From: Lamellibrachia satsuma
Taxonomy: Eukaryota; Annelida; Polychaeta; Sabellida; Siboglinidae
DNA length: 64,000 nucleotides
Direction: 5' to 3'
Assembly (NCBI GenBank): GCA_033239005.1
Contig: BSQZ01000004.1
Location: forward strand, 9,668,007 to 9,732,006
The notes under the pieces were generated by a model. That model searched no databases, had not been told where the DNA came from, and was given only the letters and a program-made list of their open reading frames with translations. The translations under genes and the position numbers were made by a program. This document shows positions 1 through 41,200 of this stretch, piece after piece (positions within the stretch are counted from its first letter, which is position 1; every line of letters begins with the position of its first letter).

Positions 1-2220
1 TATAATGTCACTTTGGTTATTTAAACTTCTTTTGTTTAGATGTGAAATAGAAACTTATCTAGTGAAGTGTTTTGAAAAAGTTATTTTTTATGAGTTGCAG
101 AAATTATGAATTTAGCATGTAGATAGAAGGATGCACATTTTAGAATTGCCAAATAGCATGTGGCTGCTACTGTTTTTAGTCTTAAATTTGATGATGTGTT
201 TGTTTAAAAAGTTGATGGTATTCAGTGTGGGTGACAGAACATATCTTTGCCGTTGTTAAACAAGTGACTGCATAAAAGTGGACAGTTAGTCGCAGGATAT
301 TCTCACGAAGCTGAATTCCATGAAATTGGCAGTATAAATTATCTTACGGCTAAATTTAATCTGGCAGATTTAATGAACTTTTTGGTGCTGCTTACAGTGT
401 TGCAAGTTATGTTAGCAGGTATATTTTTAATGGTCATAAGAGAGTTTATTTTACAATAGTATGTTGTGTAATAAGGTGCTATAACTGCATGAGTGGCGGC
501 CGAGTGAGCTACAACTCGTGTGTGAGAGGACACAAACAGTGTTTGGCTCATGTGGACACATCCAACTACAGAACACTTGTGTAGTGGCACACTGACTTAA
601 GGCCACTTTACATGAGTGATTATATGCTTGGTTGGCCAATTCAGCATCACGCTATATCACATTGCAAGAATCGGTCGTGTAAACAATGTAGATTAGCGAG
701 GCCAATTTGTGGCTACAATTGTTTCGTTCAAATTGTAGCTGGGTCCAACTCCACTGATAGTCCACTGCAATTTTGAAGCATTGGGTAATGAGTGACTGCT
801 TTGATCAATAGCTGGTTCACCCGTCATAATCTTTCATCAAAGCTTCAGTCGGGATTGCCATGAATTAATCGGTCACACTTGCAGTGTCTAGACATGTCGC
901 TCATCTAAACGCATGCAATAATTAGCTGCATGTTGTCATCCAACAACTAATTGGGGCATAAATCATGCACGGAAATCGGTCTTTAGTGCTCCGCTTGTAT
1001 TCACCGAACAGACACTTTGTTTAGATGTTGTATGTTTTACTGCTACTTTAGCGGGACAATCTGAAAAAGTTGAGCAGAGCTAATAAAAGCAATCTCAAAC
1101 TTCTCCAGTGCATGGTGATGCAGGAGGGTAAATGTTATCATTCTCTACCACCCTCCAGAAAGAGATTTTACTGTTTTCTATGGTATTTATAATATTGCAA
1201 AACATATCTGGCTTCAATAAAGCAGGGCATTTATAAGCAAACTGTGAAACCATTGTGTTTATGCTTCAGCAACTTTGACAAGTTTGTCACTGGTTTGTGA
1301 AGTAGCATCACTGAATATGTTGCACACAGAGTGGTTTTGTAGTAACCATATTGTGTGTTAATGTAAAACAGTTAATGTTTGTCTACAGTAATAATATATC
1401 AGATGTGGTCCATGTACATGAAAATTGTGTCAGCAAGAAATAGGAATGTTTGTAAATAGTTTCTACAATTGTATAACAATTTTATATGTGCTGTTTGATT
1501 GCGAAGTATACAAGTTAGCAGCAGTGCCAAAACCTGGTGCAGAGAAAGAACTTATATACTGTTGTGAGCTGATGAAATGTTGCTAAGAACATCTTAAAGA
1601 ATGCATGCATGTTCATTCGTATGTATTCATGCACATATACACCACACAACATTATGTAAATAATATGGTGGAGAATGTTTTTACAAGAAACCAAAGTATA
1701 GTCATTTTGTACATATTTTATATATATATATATTTTTAGCTCAATGGAGAGATTGTGGTACTGATAAATGCCTAGCATATCATTTGTATATAAGCAAGAA
1801 TTGCACTGGATCCTAAGCAGGGAAAATATTTTTGTAAATAAAATTATGCAACACTTGCAGTAGCTCATACTTGAATTGTTTCACCATTGTTCTTTCAACT
1901 ATGATTTTCATCAACACAGAGAAATTGGGCCATGTTAACGATGCAAGTAGAATTAGCCTATTTCATTTGTTATTTTAGACATCATATTTATGCTTTTTGT
2001 CGATCACAGCCAGCCTGCTTACATTTGTTGTCTGTGGTAGCACAAGTAACGTTTTGGTTTATCATTGTTAGTGTGTACCGGGGGTAATTAGTTACAATTA
2101 ATGGTTTGGTGTACCATCGTTACTGCATAATTAGTTACAACAAATATGTTTTGTTGGGTTATTTTGAACATGTTTTTTTCTGAGTCTTGTATACCCGTTT
2201 TTTAAATACTAAATTTACAT
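1..2220. other. AT-rich non-coding stretch
   Basis: No coding exon, RNA gene or repeat array can be supported here. The open frames are short, contain no recognisable motif and have no splice-site context. Several AATAAA signals on the + strand (for example near 1215 and 1838) would fit the 3' untranslated end of a gene starting left of the window, but nothing ties them to a coding region. Confidence 0.5.
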
Positions 2221-2560
2221 TGATAAAGAAGGGAAGAAGCTTAGTATGAAGATAAATGTCAAGAAGACAAAGACGATGGTGATCAGCAGGAAAAATCAAA
2301 AAACGAACTGACATGATGTTGGAAGGACTCGCAATAGAACCGGTGGATAAATGTGTATATCTTGGACATCTCATAACGGATGACTGGAAATGTGATGAAG
2401 AGATCAAAAGGAGGGTAGAAATAGCAAGGACAACTTTCGGTAACGTCAAAAGTGCTCACTGGTAACTTGAACATTCTACTAAAGATAAGACTTAAATGTT
2501 TTATGGACATTTAAGATGTGGAGCCTAAGAAGAATACAACGTAGAAGCTGAACTGATCAT
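2221..2560 (+). pseudogene. Degraded LINE reverse transcriptase fragment
   Basis: Translating the + strand with a frame change near 2305 gives INVKKTKTMVISRK, then a segment ending KCVYLGHLITDDWKCDEEI and KRRVEIARTTFGNVK. This order (K-x-K-T-x-V-M-x-I-S-R-K, then a Y-L-G-x-x-I-T-x-D motif, then E-E-I-K-R-R) is the region just after the catalytic aspartates in non-LTR reverse transcriptases of the RTE-like group. The fragment is frame-shifted and lacks the catalytic core. It is a relic with unclear ends. Confidence 0.7.
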
Positions 2561-3516
2561 GTACTAAATCGGGCAAGAATAAAAAGCAACTCTACAACAA
2601 AATACAAAAACAAACTAAATTTGTTTGCGCACATCATAAGACAGGAAGGAATTCAATTGGTAATAAGGGTAACATTTTGCCTTGTTAATCTGTATATTTA
2701 ATATTTTACTACTACCAATTATCATACTTCAACTCCACTAAGAAAAACATATTTTATCAATATGTATTGATCATTGTATGCCCCAGGGTACAGGTATGTG
2801 CCAACATATACTGCGTATTTCAGGCCTTTGCTACAGAGCAGAGTACGATAGCTTGTTAGATATACAGCTGTATCCATAAAAAAGTATTATTTAGGGGTCA
2901 AATGCGCCAATGTAAATAATATAAACAACCAGCTGTAGTTTATATAATACAATGGCCTACATTTGGTGATGTGGATGCATGTTATTGGTCAAGTACCGGT
3001 GTACAGGGCCTATTATACACTTTTATTTTTTGCATTTTGAACTTGTCAAATGACTAATTATAAGTTTTGACTATCAAACCAGATCCAGTCACTAATCTTT
3101 ATTATTATTAATTATTCATGGTTCAAGTTTTAGTAATATTATAATGAGAGTAAGTTCATGTATACCGGACAGAATGTCTTTGTGTGTTATTTACTTACTA
3201 AAATCACAAAAAAATACTTCTGCAGCTATTATTTAATTAATAGAAATAACAGTCAGGCATGTTAAAATACAATAATTATAACACAGCAGGTTAAGACATC
3301 TTATATCTTAACCAAAACAACCACAATATATTGCAATGCCATCCTTTGTATCGCGATACAGTCCTATGTATGTGATATGGTCCTCTGGCTCTGTATCATG
3401 ATAGTGTGTAGCGCATGCACTTCATGATATTGGTCCCTTGGGCCAAGCTGCAACTTGACAGTCTGCATATTCAATCAAAATATGATTTTTACTTTATTTC
3501 AATAATAATATATATA

Positions 3517-4257
3517 AGGCCTAGTAAAAAAGAAACTAGTTTCTTGTTTGGACTTTTTAATTAAAGGAAGAGGGAGGCTCTTATTATTTACCATTTATAG
3601 ATTTTTTTGCTATTAGTTTCGAAGATGGTCGCCACGTCTTAGATGCTCACTGTGGTTAATTAAAAGACAACTTGTTAATTGTTTTTTCGAACATGCCAGT
3701 GATGTATATTACCTGCCATTCCATTTGCAAATTAGCAAATACAATACTTTTTAGCGGGAATGGCAGATGAATAGAAACATTTACATAAATGGAATATGGT
3801 GTGTATATGTTTCACCAGAAAACTTCCTAGACTGACTAGAAACAAACAAGAAGCAAACACAATGTTGAATGTATTTATGAATGTTATGTGTAGGTTTGGC
3901 CATGATTTCATTAGTTTGTATCACAGCCATACAACTGAATGGCATTTATACTGATTGAGACTGGTATTATGTAAATGAGTCTCTAAAGACTATTTAAAAC
4001 AAGGCATCATCATTCTTATTTTAGACTCTGTAGATCGCATGCACATACATCCCTACACCTATGTATGATGCATAAAGAGTGAACTGAATAGTATAACAGT
4101 ACGTCTCAGGACAGGAAATTTTGGACATTGATTTCTTTGCAGAACCGAAAAAAGCTTTTTATAATCCTTTTTCGGTAGTAAATAATAAAAAAGGAGACGG
4201 CTGCAAAAAAGGAAGCGGGTGGGACGAGAAACAAGTTTCTTTTTTTTACAAGACCTA
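3517..4257. mobile_element. MITE-like element with imperfect terminal inverted repeats
   Basis: The left end (about 3517-3548, GGCCTAGTAAAAAAGAAAC...) and the reverse complement of the right end (about 4226-4257, TAGGTCTTGTAAAAAAAAG...) match over about 32 bp with a few differences. The 740 bp interior has no coding capacity. No clean target-site duplication could be assigned, so the superfamily is unknown. Confidence 0.5.
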
Positions 4258-4687
4258 ATATCCCATGGCAGAGTTTGTATTTTCAGTGCTTGTGTAGTGT
4301 GCGCGTGTTTCTAGAACTGTGCCGTGCATGAAATATAGCGGGAGGATTACCAGGGGGAACGAAGAGGAAGAAGAAAATTGGGACGGATTGACAGCATAAA
4401 GCATTCACGTAAGAGCAAAGATACTAGAGTAAACCGCAGAGATTCCGCTAGCCTATGAAATATTCCGATACCTGGTACCGGTAACGGATTTTTTTCAGGT
4501 ACGAGACAAACGTCTACCGGTATCCAGTCTAAGTCTTTCCGAAAACATTAAGTAGAGATATGAGTGGTCATAAACCCGACACAGTGCACATAGCTGTCAC
4601 TCGAAGCATGTCACGTTCAAAACTTAATGTCCCATACACGTTGTACACACAACACAGGCGTTTGCGGTCACAATAAATTTGACGATG

Positions 4688-4823
4688 ATCAGTGCTCCTG
4701 ATTGAGCATTCGACGCACAATCAGTGCTCCTGATTGAGTATCCGACACACAATCAGTGCTCCTGATCGAGTATCCGACACACAATCAGTGCTCCTGATCG
4801 AGTATCCGACACACAATCAGTGC
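4688..4823. repeat. 32 bp tandem repeat, about 4.2 copies
   Basis: The unit begins ATCAGTGCTCCTGAT and recurs at 4688, 4720, 4752, 4784 and partially at 4816. It lies inside the hAT-like element at 4436-5968. Confidence 0.9.
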
Positions 4824-4890
4824 GAATAGCAGCAAAGTCAAGTTTCACAACACACTTCAATGGACGGGTAAATATTTATCGTGGACGGGT

Positions 4891-4910
4891 TGGACGGGCT
4901 AGCCCGTCCA
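4891..4910. repeat. Perfect 20 bp palindrome
   Basis: TGGACGGGCTAGCCCGTCCA is its own reverse complement. It lies within the hAT-like element and is preceded by two further TGGACGGG copies. No function is assigned. Confidence 0.85.
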
Positions 4911-6250
4911 TGTTGTTTTACAGCATCGAGTTACGTGCCGCTGGCGTCTGTGTAATCTGTTGCGAAATCTACGGGTGCTCACTACAACCGTTTACTGTAC
5001 AAATTGGCCCGATTCCCCTTGCCAGCTGCAAGACAAACGCCTGAATCCAATCACAGCCCAACTTGTTATGGTAATTATCATTTAGCCAGTAGGGGTGGTG
5101 GCAGTAATTAAAGGCGGGAAAACATAGGGCTAGGGTATAGCCCCAGCACTTGTTGGGTTGATACCACAATAAATAAATGGCTGCAGTCGTTCATGGCTGT
5201 TTGGTCTTAGAAGAAATTGTACGTGTTTCTGGTGCGCATTTTGAATATTCCGCGCAACATTTTAACATGTTGCTGCTGGATGTGTTTTCTGAAGAAAAAG
5301 TATAAATTATTATTTTATTTGTAACAAAGTTGCCAACCCTCCCAATTTCGGCGGGAGGCTTCCTATTTCACGGTTCAACTCCCAATTTATGCCATTTTAT
5401 GGCATCAAAACCTCCCGATAACAACGCCTTTTCCACATATAAAATCCCATTGATTTAAAAAGCATCGGGAAGTAGATTTATGGAATTATGCCACCACCAC
5501 TCCAGCCGAGTGTATTGTTCTAATTATAGTGCCTGGAAAGAGAGCATTGTCTCAATTACCAAACTATTTGCATTACGGTTGTTGTCAACGTGATTGTAAC
5601 CACATCAAAGCCAAGGCATCGTCGACAACACATAGGAAGACGAAATCGGGTTGCTTAGCCTTAGTTAAACGTCGACATCCCGCTGCGGCCAGAGCCGAGG
5701 TCTGTATCCTTGCTGTCAGCACTGGCCATCCTCCCACGCAAAGTGCTCCAACAAAAAGAGTCCAAGGCAAAGGCAAAGCCAAGGCCAAAGCTAGATTGCC
5801 TTCACAAAGTTCGCCCAGATTTAGACCTATGACGGAACGGAAACCGAATGCAATACTGTGAATTATTTTTCCCGGTACTCGGTACCGACGTCTTTTATTA
5901 TTTTTTCCGGTACTTATACCATTTTACCGGTAAAAACCGGCATATGCCGATCTAGCGGAATCTCTGCAAGTAAACCTAATTATGTTTGCTGCTCTTCTGC
6001 ATTCGCTTTAACAGTGGCGCCACATGGCGGGCCGGTCACCTGTCAAATGCATTGTTAAATGTGTAATATAATCGATACTAACCACTAACACGATGCAGGT
6101 AGTATGGGTAGTTATTTTTCATGTTTTGAACAATATGTTAAACGAGTAGATCACAATAATATTACTTGTCCTATTTTTAATCGGATGCATACGATAAGCT
6201 TAACTTCATTTCCTGTTGCCTTGACCTTTCGGGTTCCCGACCTTTCACAA

Positions 6251-6261
6251 TTTTCCCGCGG
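6251..6261 (+). promoter_or_regulatory. E2F-like site in the MCM2 promoter
   Basis: TTTTCCCGCGG contains the classic E2F core TTTCCCGC. It lies 38 bp upstream of the inferred MCM2 start codon at 6299. MCM2-7 promoters in animals are known E2F targets that fire at G1/S. The site is read directly; its function is inferred from position and family knowledge. Confidence 0.65.
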
Positions 6262-6298
6262 TTTTCTTCGAAGAAAGAAAGTAGTGAAACAAGCAAGG

Positions 6299-35874
<29,576 letters not shown>

Positions 35875-36129
35875 TCTGATTAACTGTATGATTGGTTGAA
35901 AACATTGTTTCCTAGAGGAATACTTTTCATAATCAGAGAAAATGTATTTTGCATGGAAAGAACAAGAAATAACTTGAAGTCATGAGATTATGTGGTATAT
36001 ATATATATATATATTAAGTAACTAATATTACCTATGTTTGTCATATGCTAACATCTGCTTAATGAAACGGCTGTGCATATGTATGTAAATATATGAAACA
36101 TGAGAATGCAAGTGAAAGGTTTTGTTTGT

Positions 36130-36135
36130 AATAAA
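36130..36135 (+). terminator. Candidate MCM2 polyadenylation signal
   Basis: AATAAA lies 256 bp after the MCM2 stop codon on the same strand and is the first clear signal downstream. Confidence 0.55.
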
Positions 36136-36416
36136 ACAGTTGATGGCAACAACAGTTGTAGCAAATCTAGCATTTATTATAGACACAAGTAGCGTAGCAT
36201 TGTGACTCGGATTATGTTAAAGGTGCTTAATCAGTTCGATCTTTTTGCTAGTCTCATTTCAAATTAAGTTTGCGAAAAACCTACCTAGTATCCACTACAA
36301 CATGCTAGTTCGTTTTTGCAACGTGTATGTAGTTTTTGTGAGGTCATCAGACATCAGTGAAAATCAAAATGCTGAAAAATCACAATTTTGTTCCTTGGTA
36401 AAAATTGTTAAACTTT

Positions 36417-36690
36417 GTCGTGCGAGAGGTGGAGGTCACACCCATGATCAGCGAGAGGTGGAGGTCACACCCATGATCAGCGAGAGGTGGAGGTCACACC
36501 CATGATCAGCGAGAGGTGGAGTTCACAACCATGATCAGCGAGAGGTGGAGGTCACAACCATGATCAGCGAGAGGTGGAGGTCACACCCATGATCAGCGAG
36601 AGGTGGAGTTCACAACCATGATCAGCGAGAGGTGGAGGTCATGCCCATGATCAGCGAGAGGATGGAGGTCACACCCATGATCAGCATTGA
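36417..36690. repeat. 29 bp minisatellite, about 9 copies
   Basis: The unit is GCGAGAGGTGGAGGTCACAC followed by CCATGATCA, with GTTCACAA variants. Confidence 0.94.
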
Positions 36691-37372
36691 CCCACACAGT
36701 GTTTACCATTTTGGATATCCACTATTTTGATCCTTGCCAGATCTAACAACTAAAGTCAATTGTTTTGATGATTTGGAAAAAAATAGGCATTTTTTATTAA
36801 ATCGATTGCAGATGTTACATAAACTACATATTTGGAGACCCAGATTTGCAATAGGCTAAATCAGTTGAGGAAACAGTTTTAACTACATAGAACAAAACAA
36901 CATCTAGTCATTACCACAACACTACATGTAACATTTAAAATGTGCATTGCTAGCACGTAACATGTTCAGGTGGATACATCTACAACAGTTCTAACTAAAA
37001 TGCAGCACGATATTGTAAGACAAAGTAGTAGATTTGTGGATACTACATGCCAGGTGATGGTTCCAAGAAAACAATTATTCAGCTTAAGTGCATTGTAAAC
37101 GTAAAGTCAAAAACGTTGGCTACAAAAACAGCCATTGTGAGTATAAACATATTCATAATCAATCACACATTTATATAGTGCCCTTTCCAGCCATCACTGA
37201 TCAAAAGTGCTTTTTTCAATCATCCTGAAGTAGTTTTGAAAGCATTCACCTACACGTTTTCCAAAGATGCGTTTAGCTATACCTTCCCTGGGGTGGAAAC
37301 CCTTCAGACTGGTGTGATCACAACATTTTTGGTACAAACCAGTATAAGACAACCTCAAAAAGGCTGCCACTT

Positions 37373-37378
37373 TTTATT
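37373..37378 (-). terminator. Candidate TRPV polyadenylation signal
   Basis: AATAAA on the - strand, about 140 bp after the TRPV stop codon at 37519-37521. Confidence 0.5.
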
Positions 37379-37518
37379 TTGAAAGTAGTTTTCCACTGTA
37401 TTAGAATAACTTGTAAAATAGGTTTGTAACATGAAATATAAAAGCTGCAGTGTCAAGAAACAACCTGGTTTCTTTTGTGTCAAGTTGTTAACTCAATAAG
37501 TTGGACATGTAATTTGGA

Positions 37519-38238
37519 CTATGTATCTTCTGGTGTTTTCAAGAGACATGTCATGGAGGAAGATGATGATGGAGGACTGAAGTGTGGCAACTCTGCAGCT
37601 TGCTCATTCATATCACTGTGGTCTTGGCAGTTGCCATCTTTGGTAACAGCAGAAGTGCTTGATCTTTTCTTCTTCTTTCTAAGTTTCTTTCTCAGTTGTC
37701 TTTCCGCTTCATGCAGTACACCCTTGCTAGATGTTGGTGGCCTTTCTGCTACACCTTCCTCTCTCGCAGATCTGTGTTTGTCGACTTGCTCTGCCAGTGT
37801 TCCTGATTCACAAGTAGGCACTACTCTTGTGTCCTCTGTCTTTTCTACAAGTGGTACTTCATCTACGTTCTCTACCACCAAGGTCCCTGCCAATGGTGCA
37901 ACATCATCTGTTGAAGACTCGCCAACAAAACCCATATTTACAAACACCACTTTCTCCTCCCTTGAAACATTCTCCATCTTCATCTCCTCCTCTGGGATGT
38001 CTTCCTGCCTTAAAGAGCTGCGACCCTTGCCCAGGTCAATGTCCTTCTCAATCCATGCCAGCTGGGTCATGGCCGACATGAGACTGTCCTCAGTACCTGT
38101 CATATTTGACACCTGTCGACGCCGCTGTTGGTACTGTGTCACTTTCTCTGACAGAGCGTCTGACATGAGGTCTCGCACCGGGTCAGTGGTGTCGTCCTTT
38201 GTCTCCTTGATCAGTTCTTTGATCTCATATACCACTTG
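37519..38238 (-). CDS. TRPV exon 15 (C-terminal tail and stop)
   Basis: Residues 702-940 and the stop. It starts [20 protein letters not shown]. The tail is acidic in the middle and has a basic cluster ([10 protein letters not shown]) near the end, with a Ser-rich terminus. Tail sequence is poorly conserved in this family, so it is supported by the long open frame and the phase-0 acceptor CAG. Confidence 0.88.
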   Translation of the reverse strand, partial: QVVYEIKELIKETKDDTTDPVRDLMSDALSEKVTQYQQRRRQVSNMTGTEDSLMSAMTQLAWIEKDIDLGKGRSSLRQEDIPEEEMKMENVSREEKVVFVNMGFVGESSTDDVAPLAGTLVVENVDEVPLVEKTEDTRVVPTCESGTLAEQVDKHRSAREEGVAERPPTSSKGVLHEAERQLRKKLRKKKKRSSTSAVTKDGNCQDHSDMNEQAAELPHFSPPSSSSSMTCLLKTPEDT

Positions 38239-41200
38239 CTGAAAAGTAAAAAAAAGGTTTCTGCAATGTCCATTTTGTAAACATGATTGGATAAACACTA
38301 AATAATGTCACCATACGTGTCTTCCTATCGTAAGGATAGCATAAATATTTCATTATGAATACACGCGTTCTTTCACTGTACAGGGTCATTTTGTCGACAT
38401 ACACACTTGGAAATGTACTTATTCCAAAAAGGTGGTTGGGTTCTAGGAGATAATTAGAGATGTCCACAGGTGAAGTGTGAGAGGGATGGCGGTTGTACGC
38501 CACCGACTGCATTAGTTCTATAGAAATGGCAACATGAACAAAGGGCCATTTATAAGAGTGATTTTGGTCTGATTATTGGAACAAAATCACTCCTATAAAC
38601 TCAAGAGGGGATTAGCACAAGTCAATAGTTCACACTCGCAATGAGCTCAGACGCACAACAAAACAGAATCATTAAGCGTAATCGTAAACAAGGACGCACA
38701 AAAGCTATCAGAACGAGGGACAGCCGAAGATTTATGTGGAAATGCAATTAGAAATAAATACGTCTTGAGTTTTTTCGGAAGATAGCTATAGTTTCAGCTG
38801 TTTTCAAAGTGATGGGGAGTTCATTCGAGACCCTGGGCCCAGCAACTGAGAAAGCACATTTGTCCAAGTTTTTGTTTTTGGAACAATAAATTGTGACATT
38901 GATGATCTGAGCTGCCTAGGGATATTTAAAAGATGCAGGAGACTAGCCAAGTAGGGTGGTTGTTGTGTAGAAAGAGCACGATATGTAAGAGTGGACAGCT
39001 TAAAATTTATTTCATAAGTAACAGGAAGCCAGTGTAACTTTTTAAGTAGTGGGAATGATGGTGAAAAACGAGGCGCCCTGAGTACCAGACAATTTTGTAC
39101 TTGTTGGAGTTTCGCCAAGTCCCTTTTAGCAATGTTATTTAGTAGTGAATTACAATAGTCAAGGCAGCTACTAATTAATGCTGCTGATATTGTTTTAGCA
39201 GTAGATATAGATCAGAGGTGGAAAAACATCAAGGACGCAGGAAAAGGGGAAGGCCACAGCTGAGATGGGAGGACTGCGTGAGGAGGGACATGAGAAGATT
39301 GGGGGAGGATGAAAGATGGAGAGAGGGAGCGGCCAATAGAAAACTATGGAAAGAAAGAACAGAAAGAGTGGCTCGACAATATTTTACCTGACCTTCACCC
39401 CTGTACAGCAGGGAACAAGGAGGAAGAGCACATAGATATGTGACGCTGAATTTGACAGAGATCATGTATATGATAGAAACAGTATTTATATACTTGAGAA
39501 ATATGCTGGTGAAAGTCACTATCAAAGACAACACCTAGATTACGAACAGTATCTGATGGGAATGTATCACTGCCAAGCAGTTTAATTGGAAAATGGCTGA
39601 TGACCCTATTTCGTTGTTGCTTAATGCCAATAATAATAAGGTCTATTTTATCTGGATTAAGCTTTAGCTTACTTGATTCCATCCACGACAATATATCAGT
39701 AAGACAATCACTTAAAGTCGAAACAGATTCTTGTGCATTATTTGATTGTGAAAGTGATATGTAAACCTGTGTGTCATCAGCATACAGGTGATGACTGAGA
39801 TTATGATTAGTAATGACTTGGCTGAGAGACGTAGTATATAAGCTAAACAGAACAGGGCCAAGGACGGATCCTTGCGGCACTCCGAATGAAAGGTGTCTCA
39901 CCCTCCTTACTCCCTTGCTCTCCTTACTCTCCTTACTCTCTCTCGCCCTCCTTGCTCTCCTTACTCTCTCGCCCTCCTTACTCTCTTGCTCTCCTTACTC
40001 TCTCTCGCCCTCCTTACTCTCTTGCTCTCCTTACTCTCTCTCTCGTCCTCATTACTCTCTTGCTCTCCTTACTCTCTCTCGCCCTCCTTATTCTCTTGCT
40101 CTCCTTACTCTCTCTCTCTCGCCCTCCTTACTCTCTTGCTCTCCTTACTCTCCTTACTCTCTCTCGTCCTCCTTACTCACTCTCTCTCACCTTCCCTACT
40201 CTCTCTCACCTCCTTACTCTCTCGCACTCCTTTCTCTATCACCTTCCTTACTCTGTCTCCCCTCCTTACTCTCTCGTCCTCCTTACTCTCTCGCCCTCCT
40301 TACTCTCGCATCCTCCTTTCTCTCTCGCTCTCCTTATTTTCTCGCTCTCCTTACTCTCTCGCCCTCCTTACTACTCACTGCAAAGAAATATATTGTACAG
40401 TTTCCTAAATACAGCATTACCAAGAATATGAACCCACCTTCCAGTTGGCAATGGCACCCTTCCGCTGCCGTGCCTTTGTTTTATGAGATGTCTTGATAAC
40501 CATGAGCCCACGGGACACTTCCTTGCCCTTTTGAATCAGTTCTACTGAGTATTCTTCCTGGAAGCGCAGTAGCTGCTTGCGAGAGAACGACCTCTCCAGC
40601 ACCACTATGATCTTTGCCCACTGCAAAATACAAATCAATACAATTGCAATACTCGCAAGTACAGATTATTCTATTTTATATATGAAACAGTTTTGCCACA
40701 AGCATATCAACTTACCAAATTACAATCACCTGCAAAGGTTTCAAAACATTTTGGTTACAAGACTATAAAACTGCTGTTAAGGGTCATTAGGCCTGCTGTT
40801 AAGGGTCATTAGGCCTGCTGTTAGGGGTCATTAGGCCTGCTGTTAAGGTGTCATTAGGCATGCTGTTATGGGTCATTCACAGTTGTTGATATTTAAGCGT
40901 ACTAAGGGAGGGGAACAAGGCCTGGGTGCAAAATTTTTAAATGTTGGTTGTATGCGAAATATAACCACTGTTGTGTCATGCAGCACCGCATAGTGAACTA
41001 ATGTTTTAAATTGTGTAACTGTGTAACTATTCACCTGTGCTGTAATTGTGTAACTGTTCACCTGTGTTGTAATTGCGTAACTATTCACCTGTGCTGTAAT
41101 TGTGTAACTGTTCATCTGTGCTGTAATTGTGTAACTGTTCACCTATGCTGTAATTGGGTAACTATTAACATGTGCTGTAATTGTGTAACTATTCACCTGT

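Larger units (their letters stand above)
4436..5968. mobile_element. Non-autonomous hAT-like DNA transposon
   Basis: A perfect 15 bp terminal inverted repeat, CAGAGATTCCGCTAG, is read inward at 4437-4451 and, reverse complemented, at 5952-5966. Directly outside both ends is the same 8 bp, AGTAAACC (4428-4435 and 5969-5976). An 8 bp duplication with CAG-starting termini is typical of the hAT superfamily. Subterminal CCGGTA/TACCGG motifs are repeated at both ends (about 4480-4530 and 5870-5942), as expected for transposase binding sites. The 1.53 kb interior has a 110-codon open frame (5529-5861) without recognisable transposase motifs, so it is probably non-autonomous. Its right end lies about 330 bp upstream of the inferred MCM2 start codon. 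Confidence 0.8.
35875..37518. other. Gap between the convergent MCM2 and TRPV genes
   Basis: It contains the MCM2 polyadenylation signal at 36130, a 29 bp minisatellite at 36417-36690, a short segment at 37160-37215 (TTTATATAGTGCCCTTTCC) of a kind common in dispersed repeats of marine animals, and the likely TRPV polyadenylation signal at 37373. No gene is seen. Confidence 0.65.

Noticed and set aside
39813..40496. Leu/Ser/Pro-rich open frames of 170-227 codons
   Set aside because: They are translations of the CT-rich minisatellite in three frames.
40771..40877. Possible interstitial telomeric repeat (TTAGGG-like)
   Set aside because: The unit is a 22 bp TTAAGGGTCATTAGG repeat, not tandem TTAGGG.
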